DNA of 64,000 nucleotides from Rhodanobacteraceae bacterium (GCA_024234055.1 JACKOW010000001.1:412001-476000), one strand, 5' to 3'; positions 1 to 9,700 are shown, counted from the stretch's first letter. The notes: generated by a model from the letters alone, not told the origin. Numbers and translations: made by a program.

Positions 1-839
1 GCGCCGACCAGCAGTTGCAGGCAGACTGGCAGGCGCGCCTGCATGATCAACTGCGCCAATTGAATGGCCACGGCGGCCCCGCCCATGTCCTTTTTCATGG
101 CGGCCATGCCATCGGCCGACTTGAGGTCCAGCCCGCCGGTGTCGAAACACACGCCCTTGCCGACAATGGCGATGCGCGGTGCCTTCGGGTCACCCCAGAG
201 CAGCTCGATCAGACGCGGCGCACGGTGACTGGCGCGGCCAACGGCGTGGATCGCCGGAAAATTCTCGACCAGCAGTTGTTCGCCGACGACTGCCCGGAAA
301 TCGGCCTGGTGGCGGCTGGACAGCTCGGCGACGTACTGCTGCATCTGCTCCGGGCCCAGATCCTCGGTCGGCGTGTTGACCAGATCGCGGGCGCCGTGCG
401 CTGCAGCCGCAATCCGTTCCAGTTCGACGCGGGCGTCGTCGTTCTGAACCAGCAGCTGGGCGGGCGCACGCGCGGCTCGCGGCCGGTAGCGCAGGAACTG
501 ATAGGCACCGAGGGCGAAGCCGAGCGCCAGACGCAGCCGGGTGCCCGCGGGCAGTTCGGGATCGAGCGCATAGGCCTGAGGTGGCAGACTCAGTGCGGCA
601 TTGCCCAGGGTCCAGATGTCCTCCTGCGCACGGGCACCGACAACGGCGCGCACGACCTTGCCGGCCGCGTCGAAACACAGGGCCTGGGTGTAGCGCTTGC
701 CTTCGAAGCGCTGCGCCGTCAGCTGAGCTTGCGTCGCGCTGTCCTGCGCTGCGAACCAGGCTGAGAAGTCGGCTTCGAACACCACTGTCAGAGGCGTGGC
801 CTGTGGCGCATCGGCAAGCAGGATCGGATCGGTGGACAA
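1..839 (-). CDS. Leucyl aminopeptidase family protein (peptidase M17), 3' end outside window
   Basis: This is the N-terminal part (about 280 residues) of a cytosolic zinc/manganese M17 aminopeptidase, which removes N-terminal residues from peptides. The frame ends at the window edge within the catalytic domain. Near residues 225-250 it shows CFDTGGLDLKSADGM followed by MKKDMGGAA, which matches the metal-binding Lys/Asp and active-site Lys region of the family. The N-terminal part is weakly conserved, as is usual for M17 proteins. The chosen start is a TTG at 839 with GGAG six bases upstream; no ATG lies in frame nearby. It follows the VanZ-like gene by 32 bases on the same strand, so the two are probably cotranscribed. 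The exact subtype (PepA, PepB or a Lysobacterales-specific paralogue) cannot be fixed from this fragment. Confidence 0.85.
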   Translation of the reverse strand, partial: MSTDPILLADAPQATPLTVVFEADFSAWFAAQDSATQAQLTAQRFEGKRYTQALCFDAAGKVVRAVVGARAQEDIWTLGNAALSLPPQAYALDPELPAGTRLRLALGFALGAYQFLRYRPRAARAPAQLLVQNDDARVELERIAAAAHGARDLVNTPTEDLGPEQMQQYVAELSSRHQADFRAVVGEQLLVENFPAIHAVGRASHRAPRLIELLWGDPKAPRIAIVGKGVCFDTGGLDLKSADGMAAMKKDMGGAAVAIQLAQLIMQARLPVCLQLLVG

Positions 840-871
840 AGGCGGACTCCAGTATTGGCGTAGCGCGGATT

Positions 872-1261
872 CTACAGGCTGGATCCACGAGTCAGCCGTG
901 ATTCGATTCGGATCAGAACTCGCCCCAGAGGGCTGCCCAGCAAGCCCCAGCCGATGGCCATGCCGACGAGGTTGGCGCCCAGATCCGCCAGTTCGGCGGT
1001 GCGGGGCGGCAGCATCGATTGCAGCAACTCGATGGTGACGCCATAGGCGATCAATGCAGCGATCACCAGCAGCCTGCGACGCACTGCCGTGCCCGCCAGT
1101 TGCCCGAAGTACAGGGTGAGTACGATGTAGGCCAGCGCATGATTGAGCTTGTCGCCGCTGGGGATGTCCAGATCCGGGCCACGGATGGGCAGCAGCGACA
1201 AGGCTGTGATCAGGGCGATCAGCAAGAATCCCAGGGACCACCAGAGTGTGCGCATTTTCAT
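872..1261 (-). CDS. VanZ-like family membrane protein
   Basis: A 129-residue protein with about four hydrophobic segments (residues 8-25, 42-60, 64-82 and 96-112). It has the VanZ-like pattern: an N-terminal helix, then a PSGDKLNHALAY stretch (Asp/Lys/His before helix 2) and an ELLQSMLPPRTAELADLGANLVG stretch before the last helix. In VanZ itself the domain is linked to teicoplanin resistance, but most short homologues in Proteobacteria have no assigned role and nothing here suggests a glycopeptide cassette. It lies just upstream of the M17 aminopeptidase gene and downstream of a long repeat-rich gap. Start is the ATG at 1261. Confidence 0.8.
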   Translation of the reverse strand: MKMRTLWWSLGFLLIALITALSLLPIRGPDLDIPSGDKLNHALAYIVLTLYFGQLAGTAVRRRLLVIAALIAYGVTIELLQSMLPPRTAELADLGANLVGMAIGWGLLGSPLGRVLIRIESRLTRGSSL

Positions 1262-1264
1262 TCT

Positions 1265-1298
1265 GGAAAAAGGAAAAAGGAAAAAGGAAAAGGGGAGA
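1265..1298. repeat. Heptamer array GGAAAAA (left arm of an inverted pair)
   Basis: Three full GGAAAAA units followed by shorter purine units (GGAAAA, GGGGAGAG). The complementary pyrimidine array at 2051-2108 is in inverted orientation, so the two could pair across a spacer of about 750 bp. The array starts four bases upstream of the VanZ-like start codon, so it may also occupy that gene's ribosome-binding region. Confidence 0.8.
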
Positions 1299-1535
1299 GC
1301 CGGCAGCCGGCAGCCAGGCTCGGCATTGCCGTTTGCACTCGGCGCTCTTGATTCTTGCTCTATACCGGGTCAGGAGGTGTTGGTGGCAGCGCTTTGGTGG
1401 CTCTGTGGTGGCATTGGCGAGACCAGAGTGGTCGTGCGATGCCGGCAAAGGCGCCGACTGCAAACGGCGATCCGGCCATTCAGTCAGAGCCGCAGGCAGG
1501 CTGGTCATGTTCGTCATTGCGAGCAGGCTGTTTCG

Positions 1536-1660
1536 GGCCGAAACAGGTGGCTCTCCGTGAACCCATATCGTAGGTCGTTGATGCGTCATTGCGAGGAGCA
1601 CAGAGACGAAGCAATCCAGGGTATCGCGGCACGCCCCTGGATTGCTTCGCTACGATCTCC
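1536..1660. repeat. Mosaic intergenic repeat with a 14-bp inverted repeat
   Basis: It begins with a module reading GGTGGCTCTCCGTGAACC and a CATATCG tail, also found near 1843, 44930 and, reversed, near 53990 and 54160. It continues into a CATTGCGAGGAGC module. A perfect hairpin is formed by CGAAGCAATCCAGG at 1607-1620 and CCTGGATTGCTTCG at 1636-1649. Related sequence recurs near 53925-53980. Confidence 0.7.
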
Positions 1661-1708
1661 ATGAACCGCATTCCAGCGCCGGGCACCGGGGGTATCGGGT
1701 CGCTGTTG

Positions 1709-1780
1709 TGGAGGGCGCCGCGCTGCGGCGCCGCTTTGCGCTGAGCGGAGATCAAGAGCGGCCGCGCAGGCGCGCGTCCC
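1709..1780. repeat. GC-rich palindromic repeat, copy 1
   Basis: A 72-bp sequence starting TGGAGGGCGCCGCGCTGC and including AGCGGCCGCGCAGGC. A related copy at about 80 percent identity by eye lies at 43553-43624. The first half is self-complementary (GGCGCCGCGCTGCGGCGCC). It looks like a REP-type element. Confidence 0.6.
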
Positions 1781-1807
1781 TCCTCAAGGCCGCTTCGTAC
1801 CTGCCAG

Positions 1808-2035
1808 GGTTCATGGCCCGTGCGCAGTGTCGGGCCGATACAGGTGGCTTTCCATGAACCCATATCGCAAATTGTTGATTTGATTTGTTCATTTGAGCGC
1901 CCTTGCGGCGCGACCGCTGCTTCGGAAGTGCGGCTTGGCGGTCGCGACGCGAGGTCGCTCCTACAGGCGAGTTTGTGGTTCATGGCCGGTGCGCAGTGTC
2001 GGGCCGAGACAGCTGGCTCGCAACGACGCCGATAC
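1808..2035. repeat. Mosaic intergenic repeat, second copy, with REP-like hairpin
   Basis: The modules are GTTCATGGCC-type, then a CAGGTGGCTTTCCATGAACC module with CATATCGCAAATTGTTG, then a REP-like palindrome (GTCGCGACGCGAGGTCGC with CTCCTACAGG), then a second GTTCATGGCC-type module. The same modules occur in the opposite orientation at 53985-54185, so both copies share an order of parts rather than one continuous sequence. Confidence 0.65.
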
Positions 2036-2050
2036 GGCCTCGGCCCCGTG

Positions 2051-2108
2051 CTTTTCCTTTTTCCTTTTTCCTTTTCCCCTTTCCCCTTTCCCCTTTCCCT
2101 TTTCCCGC
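2051..2108. repeat. Pyrimidine heptamer array (right arm, complementary to 1265-1298)
   Basis: A pure pyrimidine run of units close to seven bases, first TTTTTCC and then TTTCCCC. Its reverse complement matches the array at 1265-1298. It ends two bases before the stop codon of the methyltransferase gene at 2111. Confidence 0.8.
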
Positions 2109-2110
2109 TC

Positions 2111-3292
2111 CTAGAGCATCTGCCGCTGACCCATGCCGCGCAGTCCCTCAGGCAACAGCGCCGGGTCAAGCCCTCGCCCCAGCAGCATCAGCTTGAAGCG
2201 TTCGCCCATCTCGCCGGGCAGCATCAGGCGCTTGATTTCGCCTGCCAGGCGCAGCCGTTGGCGGTCGTCCAGTTCGGCCAGATGGGCGTAGATCTGCTCG
2301 ATGCCGGCACCGATCAGGAAGCCGGACTGGTTGTCATAGCCCAGCAGCGCCAATCCGGCGCCGTGACCGGCTTCTGCCAATGCGGTGAAATCGACCGAGG
2401 CGGTGATGTCGTTGAGGCCCGGATACCAATAGGGATCATCGTGCACGCGCTGGCGGTAGTGGCAGATCAAGGTGCCGCGGCTGCGCTGGGGATGGTAGTA
2501 CTCGCGGCGACCGTAGCCGTAGTCGGCCAGCAGCACCAGGCCGCTGCGCAGGCAGGCGCTGACGCTGGCCAGCCAGGGGCTCAGTTCCGGCACCAGTTCG
2601 CTCTGGTAGCCGATGGCCAGCGGCGCATCCAGCTCGCGCTGCAAGTGTTCGAAAGCAACGGCGAGGCTGGCCGGCGGTGCTGCCAGGCAATCCTGGAAAC
2701 GGCCGTCCTTGAGCTGCACGCAGACTTCGCGCAGGCCATCCGCGCCGACTTCGAAGCGGGCGCAGGCCAGCGCGTCGACGACTTCGTTGCCGATGATGGC
2801 GCCGTCGAAGGCGGATTCCGGCGGGCAGTCGAGCCAGCTGACCCGGTCCACGACGCCCGGCGTCTGCTCGGCCAGACGCTGTTGCTGGCGCTGCCGCAGA
2901 TCGGCGCTGCGTTCCAGGATCAGATAGCGATCGGGCAGGGCACGCCGACGTGACAGAGCACCGAGCAGATCGGCGGCCAGCGCGCCACTGCCGGCGCCCA
3001 GCTCCAGGATCGTGGGCTGGGCCTGGGTGCGCAGCAGCGGCGCCAGCGTCTCGGCGATGACCTCGGCCATGACGCCACCGAGTTCGGGCGCGGTGACGAA
3101 GTCACCGGCGGCACCGAATTTGTGGGCACCGGCGGCGTAATAGCCCAGCCCCGGCGCGTACAGAGCCAGTTCCATGTAGCGCTGGAAGGGCATGGGGCCG
3201 AGGTGCTCGATCTCGTCAGCGATAAGCGCGCACAGCTGCGCCGACACCGCCTTGGCGTCGGCATCAGGCTCGGGCAGGTCCAGGCTGTGCAT
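2111..3292 (-). CDS. SAM-dependent methyltransferase, MidA/NDUFAF7 family (COG1565)
   Basis: A 393-residue class I methyltransferase of the MidA family, whose mitochondrial member methylates an arginine of a complex I subunit; the bacterial substrate is not established. Family marks are YMELALYAPGLGYY near residue 30, HKFGAAGDFVTAPELG near 50, the SAM-binding LELGAGSGALAADLL near 85-100, and IIGNEVVDALA near 165. The start is the ATG at 3292 (MHSLDLPEP). The frame is open another 32 codons upstream, but that extension is Arg-rich and lacks family character. It lies 111 bases downstream of hemY on the same strand and may be the last gene of the dnaE-hem transcript. Confidence 0.88.
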   Translation of the reverse strand: MHSLDLPEPDADAKAVSAQLCALIADEIEHLGPMPFQRYMELALYAPGLGYYAAGAHKFGAAGDFVTAPELGGVMAEVIAETLAPLLRTQAQPTILELGAGSGALAADLLGALSRRRALPDRYLILERSADLRQRQQQRLAEQTPGVVDRVSWLDCPPESAFDGAIIGNEVVDALACARFEVGADGLREVCVQLKDGRFQDCLAAPPASLAVAFEHLQRELDAPLAIGYQSELVPELSPWLASVSACLRSGLVLLADYGYGRREYYHPQRSRGTLICHYRQRVHDDPYWYPGLNDITASVDFTALAEAGHGAGLALLGYDNQSGFLIGAGIEQIYAHLAELDDRQRLRLAGEIKRLMLPGEMGERFKLMLLGRGLDPALLPEGLRGMGQRQML

Positions 3293-3403
3293 GGAATCGG
3301 TCGTTCCGGGGGTTCGGCCCCGGAGGATACGGCGCCGCGCAGGGCTGCGCGACACGCGACGGCGGCTCGCCTTGATCCCCCGTGGCAAGCATGAGACGCG
3401 CGA

Positions 3404-4597
3404 TCAGCGGGTCAGTTGCTGGAGTTCGGCGCTGCCGGTCTCGATCCCCTGGGCGCTCTCGGCAGCCAGTCGCCAGGCCAGCAGGGCGCGATCGGGTTCG
3501 GAGCGAGCCTCGGCCAGGCGCGCAGCTTCGATCAGGGCAATGGGCCTGGGTTTCAGGCTCAGCGACAGCCGCAGGTACTCCTGGGCCTTGCCGAAGATCT
3601 GCTCGATCCGGCACCAGCGAGCCAGCGCCAGCAACAGCCCGGGGCTCTGCGCGTATTTCGCCAGCATCTTCTCGGCACGCTTGATCCGCGGCGAGGCTTG
3701 TTCGACCGGGGCCTGGGCGTACAACTCGGCCAGTTCCTCCGACCATTCCTTGGTCAGCGCTGCCTCGATCGCCACCGCCGCCAGATCGCGGCTGCCCAGA
3801 CGGGATTCGGCCTGGATCAACGCGGCCAGCACCGTGCGGTCGCGCCGCTCCTGCTTGCCGAAGCGTTGCCACAGGGCATCGAGCGCCTCGCGATCAGGTG
3901 CGCGCTCCAGAGCCTGCGCCAGTACCCGACGCTCCAGCAAGGCAAATTCGCGATCGCCGATCTGGCGCGCCTCGGCCAGCCGCTGCAGCGGCGCCAAGGC
4001 CTCCTCGGCGCGGCCGCGGGCCAGCAGTCCTTCGACCAGCGTGCGCAGCACCAGCGGCGGCGCATCGGACTGGGCGGCGCGGCTGACCACCGCCTCGAAA
4101 GCGGATTCGTCGCCGCGCTCGGCACGCCAGGCGTCGGCCAGCAGCGGCGCAATCTGGCGCCCGCGCTCCAGTTCCGAGGCATTGCGCAGGATGTCGTCAA
4201 CCAGGCCGGTCTCGCCGCGTCGATGGGCGACTTCGGCGGCACTCAGCAGGGCACTCAGCCGTTGCAGCGGCTCGGTACTGGCGGCCAGCAAGGAGCGCTG
4301 GGCATCGTGCAGCTTGCCTTCAAAGGCCAGCACCAGTCCCTGATCCAGTCGGGCCGTGGCCCGGGCACGCCGGCGCCAGCCAAAACGCCGCGGCCAGCGC
4401 ACCACCATCGTGTAGAGCGCGAGTGCCAACAGCCCCAGCAGAAGCACCGCCACACCCAGAAAGACCACGGTGGTTTCCACTTCCCAGCCGTGGAAACGCA
4501 GATAGACCATGCCGGCATCGCGGCGCAGGTAAAAGCCGGCGACAGCCGCCACCAGCGCCAGCGCCAGAAAGATGCCCAGACGCAGTATCCATCTCAC
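3404..4597 (-). CDS. hemY: HemY-like membrane protein, heme biosynthesis-associated
   Basis: A 397-residue inner-membrane protein of the gammaproteobacterial HemY family (not the Gram-positive oxidase of the same name). Two N-terminal membrane helices (about 5-24 and 42-64) are followed by a cytoplasmic helical repeat region of TPR type (about 80-370). The pattern WEVETTVVFLG between the helices is typical. It is generally encoded with hemX and hemD and is thought to act late in tetrapyrrole synthesis, but its biochemical activity is unproven. The start is a GTG at 4597, three bases after the hemX stop, so the genes are translationally close. Confidence 0.88.
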   Translation of the reverse strand: MRWILRLGIFLALALVAAVAGFYLRRDAGMVYLRFHGWEVETTVVFLGVAVLLLGLLALALYTMVVRWPRRFGWRRRARATARLDQGLVLAFEGKLHDAQRSLLAASTEPLQRLSALLSAAEVAHRRGETGLVDDILRNASELERGRQIAPLLADAWRAERGDESAFEAVVSRAAQSDAPPLVLRTLVEGLLARGRAEEALAPLQRLAEARQIGDREFALLERRVLAQALERAPDREALDALWQRFGKQERRDRTVLAALIQAESRLGSRDLAAVAIEAALTKEWSEELAELYAQAPVEQASPRIKRAEKMLAKYAQSPGLLLALARWCRIEQIFGKAQEYLRLSLSLKPRPIALIEAARLAEARSEPDRALLAWRLAAESAQGIETGSAELQQLTR

Positions 4598-4600
4598 GGC

Positions 4601-5893
4601 TCAGGCGTCCTGCATGCCGGCGTCGGCGTCGTCAGGCACGGCGTCGTCGCCGGAGCCTGACTCGGTTCCGACTTCTGTGGCAGTACCGTCACCTGCGTCC
4701 AGATCCGAATCGAGCGTGGCATCGCCCGAGCTGGCCGGTGCTTCTGCCCGCGGCGGGATGGCTGACTCGTCCACCGCGGCCGCCGGCACGTCCGAACTGG
4801 CATCGGAAGCGTCATTGCTGGCCGGCTGAGCCTGATCCGCCGCCGGGCGCAGATTGACGCCGCGCAGTCGAGCCAGTTCGCGGCGAGACTCGCCGAGCGT
4901 CGGCAGACTGGGTGACAGCGGGGCTGCCAGCAACTCGCCAAGAACGACCAGCGCCTGGGCGACTGCCTGATCGGTCAGATCGAAGTTAGCCTGCAGATCG
5001 GATCGAGCCGCGGCCAAGGCATTGCGCGTGGCCTCGCCTTCGCCGCGCAGCAACAGCAGACGGGCGCGACTGAAGTCCAGCTGCAGACGCTCGCGCAGCA
5101 GTGGGCCGCCGCCTGCGCGTTCGCCCGGATCGGTGCGACGCACGCGGAAATAGTGATCAAGCGCACTCAAGGCCCGGTTCCACCAGCCACCGGAGCTCTC
5201 GCCAGCAGCCGTCGCGGGCGACGGCGCGTCACGGCCCTTGAGCGGCCAGGAATTGGTCTGCGCAGCCAGCCGATCAATGCGCCCGAGTATCACCGGGACA
5301 TCGGCGATGGCGATGGCCGCCAGGGCATCGCGCTCCAGTGCCAGGGTCTGGCGTACCGAGGTGGCCCGAGGATCGCTGACCTGCGACAGCTGATCATCGG
5401 CCAGTTCGAAACTGGTGCGGGCACCCATGACATCACCGAACAGGCGCAGGCGCTCCTCGCCCAGACGCAGCAGGAAATCGGCTTCCGCCAGACGCACGGC
5501 ATCCATGCCCGGCGCCGCGCCGCGCTCGGTGGCGGCGAGCCCATCTTCCAGCAGACCCACCCGCTGGGTGAGGCCCAGTACCTGCTGGCGCAAGGCCCGA
5601 TTGACGCTGGCAGCGTCGTCCAGACTGCGCTGCAGGGCGGCGATATTGCTGGCCATCGCCGGCGACAGGGTTGGTGCCGGTTCGCTCAGGGGTATCGGCG
5701 ACACGCTGGGGGTGCCAAAGCCCGGTGCCAGCCGGTACCAGCCATAACCCAGTGCCGCCAGCACCAGCAGCAACAAGATCAGCCATCGGACGCCCGAGCC
5801 CTTCCTGAGGGCCGCGGCCTGCGGCGCTTGTGCGCTGGCGGCGTCAGGCGATCGGGACACCGCTTCTGAGGATGAATCGACAGTATCGGCCAT
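4601..5893 (-). CDS. hemX: HemX-like protein (uroporphyrinogen-III C-methyltransferase-like)
   Basis: A 430-residue membrane-anchored protein. A short cytoplasmic N-terminus is followed by one membrane helix (about residues 34-54), then a long helical periplasmic part with the family feature of a coiled segment (about 80-120) and the LLRLGEERLRLFGD region. The C-terminal 80 residues are low-complexity, rich in Ala, Asp, Glu and Ser. The name implies methyltransferase activity, but no SAM-binding motif is visible and the real role is unknown. It is encoded between hemD and hemY. Another in-frame ATG lies at 5917; neither start has a clear ribosome-binding site, and I chose 5893 because MADTVDSSSE is the more usual beginning. 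Confidence 0.85.
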   Translation of the reverse strand: MADTVDSSSEAVSRSPDAASAQAPQAAALRKGSGVRWLILLLLVLAALGYGWYRLAPGFGTPSVSPIPLSEPAPTLSPAMASNIAALQRSLDDAASVNRALRQQVLGLTQRVGLLEDGLAATERGAAPGMDAVRLAEADFLLRLGEERLRLFGDVMGARTSFELADDQLSQVSDPRATSVRQTLALERDALAAIAIADVPVILGRIDRLAAQTNSWPLKGRDAPSPATAAGESSGGWWNRALSALDHYFRVRRTDPGERAGGGPLLRERLQLDFSRARLLLLRGEGEATRNALAAARSDLQANFDLTDQAVAQALVVLGELLAAPLSPSLPTLGESRRELARLRGVNLRPAADQAQPASNDASDASSDVPAAAVDESAIPPRAEAPASSGDATLDSDLDAGDGTATEVGTESGSGDDAVPDDADAGMQDA

Positions 5894-5945
5894 GGTTAAG
5901 AATTCGTTTTCAGCCATGGTAGCGGATCGTTACCATGGGCGCACT

Positions 5946-6710
5946 CTAGCGGGTCAGGCCTCGGCTCGCCATGCGATCCAATGCGGCCAGCAAGGCCTGA
6001 TTGCTGGCGCCCGCGGCGACCTCAACCTGGGGATAGCCGCGTTGCCGCGCCAGCTCGGCAATGCGTGGGCTGGCCACGATCAGCGGTCGTGCCCGAAGTT
6101 CGGATAGTCCCGCCTTCATCAATACCCGGTCGAGTTCCGCCAGCAGCGCGCCGCTGGTGGCGGTCAACACCAGGCGCTCCGGGCTGCGCTGCAACTGCTG
6201 CAGCACCCGCGCTGGCGGCCGTAACGGAATTCGTCGATAAATGAAGATGACCCGGACATCAGCGCCGCGTTCGCTCAGGGTTGTCGCCAGCTGGTCGCGG
6301 CCTCCCGGGGCAGCCCACAGCACGATGCGCTCGCCGCGGACCGACTGCAATGAGGGCAGCCCGAGCAGGCCCTCGCTGTCTTCCGCACCGGTGGGCGCCA
6401 CTTCGCAGGCGTGTCCACGATCGCGCAGTGCGGCGGCGGTGGCCGATCCGACCGCCAGTCGCAGCCTGGCGGCGCGCACTGCCGGAGCGGCACGGGCGCA
6501 GGCCGCGGCCACGGCAGCACGGCTGACGAAGATCTGGATGCCGGCACCGCCGGCCCAGGCCAGATCGGCGTCCAGTGCCTTGGCGGGTGCTGCCGCGCGG
6601 GTGAACTGCAGAGGTGCCCGCAGCACCTCAAAGCCGGCCGCGTGCAACTCCCTCGTCGCCAGTCGGGACTCGCGACGCGGCCGGGTCAGCAGGATCAGTG
6701 CCTTGCCCAC
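5946..6710 (-). CDS. hemD: Uroporphyrinogen-III synthase
   Basis: A 254-residue HemD protein. It closes hydroxymethylbilane to uroporphyrinogen III with inversion of ring D, in the cytosol. Sequence conservation in this family is low, but the N-terminal LLTRPRRESRLATRELHAAG, the IFVSRAAVAAA stretch near residue 60 and the LVLTATSGALLAEL stretch near 180 (the usual TS.A/TS.S motif) fit. Start is the GTG at 6710, three bases before the dnaE stop at 6714, so it is read directly behind dnaE. hemX follows after about 50 bases. hemC, often adjacent in other species, is not in the window. Confidence 0.9.
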   Translation of the reverse strand: MGKALILLTRPRRESRLATRELHAAGFEVLRAPLQFTRAAAPAKALDADLAWAGGAGIQIFVSRAAVAAACARAAPAVRAARLRLAVGSATAAALRDRGHACEVAPTGAEDSEGLLGLPSLQSVRGERIVLWAAPGGRDQLATTLSERGADVRVIFIYRRIPLRPPARVLQQLQRSPERLVLTATSGALLAELDRVLMKAGLSELRARPLIVASPRIAELARQRGYPQVEVAAGASNQALLAALDRMASRGLTR

Positions 6711-6713
6711 GGC

Positions 6714-9700
6714 TCAGGCCGCCGCGCTCTCATTCAGGCGTCGGCCGAACACCAGCTCGGCCAGTTCCACGCCCGGGATCTGCAACAGCATGGACGGCAG
6801 CGCCGGATCGGCACGCACGCGCCAGCTGTCCGCCAGTTCCAGCTCTACACTGGCCGGACCGCGCTGGTAGCGCAGACGCACCGGTGTGCCGCCGCCCTTC
6901 CAGGCGCTGAGCACGCGCTTGAGATCGGCGGCAAAGTCCGCCGCCGGATTGCGCACCCGCAGATTGAGCCCGCGCACATGGTGTTGGCAGGCATCGACCA
7001 GCGGCCAGGCGCGACGCACACGCAGCTGCGGGCCGCCGTTGAATTCGTCCCAACTGGCGCTGCCCTCGACCACGATGATCTCGCCGGCCTGGATCAGCCC
7101 GCCAAATTCGGCATAGGCTTCGGTGAAGAAGGCGGTTTCCAGGCGCCCGCTGGCGTCCTGCAGCTGGGCAAAGGCGATGTTGTCGCCGCGCTTGCGGATC
7201 GGGCCGATCTGGCCGGCGAGGGTCAGATTCAGTTCCTGCCCACGTTGGCGACGTCCCTGTGGCACGCGGGCCGCGGCCTCGCCGAGCGAGCAGCTGACGA
7301 TCTCGCGCAACCACGGCGCCAGGGCATCGACCGGATGGCCGGAGAGATACCAGCCCAGCACCGCGTACTCGGCCTTGAGCTTGTCGATCAACGCCAACTC
7401 GGGGAGCTTGGGCATGGGTGGCGGGGGTGCCGCCACCTGGCTGCCGATGCCGAACAGATCGACCTGGCCGGCGGCGCCGTCGCGGCTGCGCTGATCGGCC
7501 GCTTTGAGCGCATCAGGCAGGGCGGCGAGCAGACTGGCGCGATTGGCGCCGAAGACGTCCATGGCGCCGGCTGAAACCAATGCTTCCAGCACCCGCTTGT
7601 TGAGTCGCGACAGATCGACGCGCTGGGCGAAGTCGTAAAGATCACGGTAGGGGCCGCCGCGCTCGCGCTCGCGAACGATGGCCTCGGTGGCCGGGCCACC
7701 GACCCCCTTGATGGCGCCCAGGCCATAGCGAATCGTCATCGCATCAGTGGCGCGGAAGGCGTAGATCGAATGATTGATGCACGGCGGCAGCACGCTGATG
7801 CCGCGGTTGCGGGCATCCTCCAGGAAGTCCACCACCGATTCGGTCTTGTCCATGTCGGCGGACAGGGTGGCGGCGGTGAATTCGGCCGGGTAGTGGGCCT
7901 TGAGGTAGGCGGTCTGGTAGGCCACCAGCGCGTAGGCCGCGGCGTGTGACTTGTTGAAGCCGTAGCCAGCGAACTTTTCCATCAGATCGAAGATGGCATC
8001 GGCCTTGGCCTGATCGACGCCATCCTTGGCTGCACCCTCGCGGAAGATGCCGCGATGCTTGACCATTTCTTCGGGCTTCTTCTTGCCCATGGCCCGACGC
8101 AGCAGATCGGCGCCGCCGAGCGAATAGCCGCCGACAATCTGCGCCATCTGCATGACCTGCTCCTGATAGACCATGATGCCGTAGGTCTCTTTCAGGATCG
8201 GTTCGACGCGCGGGTCGGGATAGGCGATCTCCTCGCGACCGTGCTTGCGGGCGCAGAAACTGGGGATCAGCTCCATCGGGCCGGGACGGTAGAGCGAGAC
8301 CAGCGCAATCAGGTCTTCAAATCGATCGGGCTTGGCGTCCTTGAGCAGGCGCTGCATGCCGGCCGATTCGAACTGGAACACGGCCACGGTATCGCCGCGC
8401 GCGAACAACTGGTAGCTGGGGGCGTCGTCCAGCGGCAGCAGATCAATGTCCAGTGCCGGCTTGCCTTCCGCGGCGCGCCGCTCATTGATGGCCGCCACTG
8501 CCCATTGAATGATGGTCAGCGTGCGCAGGCCGAGAAAATCGAACTTGACCAGGCCGATGGCCTCGACATCGTCCTTGTCGAACTGGGTGACCGGCAGATC
8601 GACCGCGGCGTCAGCCTTGGCTTCCACGTACAGCGCGGTGAAATCGGTCAGCGGCGTGGGTGCGATGACCACGCCGCCAGCGTGCTTGCCGGCATTGCGC
8701 GACAGGCCTTCCAAACTGAGGGCCAGTTCCAGCACCGGGCGCGCTTCGTCGTCCTCGTTCTCGTATCGGGCCTTGAGCTCGGAGGAGATGCGGTCGGGCT
8801 CCTTCTGCGACTTCGCCGACAGCCCGAGCGCGTCCTCCAGCGTCAGATCCAGCGGTCGGGCCGGAATCAGCTTGGCAATGCCGTCGACGGCCGGATAGGG
8901 CAATCCGAGCACTCGGCCGCAGTCACGCACGCAGGCCTTTGCTGCCATCGACCCGTAGGTGATGATCTGCGCGACCTTGTCGGCACCGTAGCGCTGGCGC
9001 ACGTAGCGGATCACCTCGTCGCGCCGTTCCATGCAGAAATCGATGTCGAAATCGGGCATGGACACGCGTTCGGGATTCAGAAAGCGCTCGAACAGCAGGT
9101 CATAACGCAGCGGATCGAGATCGGTGATGCCGAGCGCATAGGCGACCAGCGAGCCGGCGCCGGAGCCGCGTCCCGGTCCCACCGGAATCCCGTGGCGCTT
9201 GGCCCAGCCGATGAAGTCGGCGACGATCAGGAAGTAGCCCGGGAAGCCCATCTGGTCGATGACCCCGGCTTCCAGATCGAGCCGGTCCAGATAGTCCTGG
9301 CGCGGCCGGGCCAGAGCCTTGGCCGTCTCCAGCTTGGCCAGTCGAAGCGCCAGGCCTTCGTGGGCCTCGCGGGTCAGGCGGGCGCCGGCGGTCTCGCCTT
9401 CGCGGGTGGGTACCTCGGGCAGGTAGTAGGTACCGGTCTTCAGACTCAGTGTCAGTCGACGCGCCAGATCGACCGTGTTTTCCAGTGCTTCGGGCATGTC
9501 GGCAAACAGCAATGCCATCTCTGCCGGTGACTTCAGATATTGCTCGGCGCTGTAGTTGCGCGGCCGCCGCGAGTCATTGAGGGTGTAGCCGTTGGCGATG
9601 GCCACGCGGGCCTCGTGCGCGTCGAAATCTTCGCGATCGATGAAACGCACGTCGTTGCTGGCGATGGCCGGACAGCCGATCGCAGCGGCCAGTTCGGCGG

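Larger units (their letters stand above)
1262..2110. other. Repeat-filled intergenic region between VanZ-like gene and MidA-type methyltransferase
   Basis: This 849-bp gap contains no credible gene. Open frames here are low-complexity or palindromic and are read in several frames at once. It is bounded by a purine heptamer array at its left end (1265-1298) and the complementary pyrimidine array at its right end (2051-2108). Inside are two copies of a mosaic repeat (about 1536-1660 and 1808-2035) and a GC-rich palindromic repeat (1709-1780). Positions about 1310-1530 match nothing else I recognise in the window. Confidence 0.75.

Noticed and set aside
1143..2169. Several 100-230 codon frames in the 1262-2110 gap
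   Set aside because: They run through heptamer arrays and palindromic repeats and translate to low-complexity peptides; none has a credible start signal.
3293..3388. N-terminal extension of the MidA-type methyltransferase
   Set aside because: Arg/Ser-rich residues before MHSLDLPEP do not match the family.
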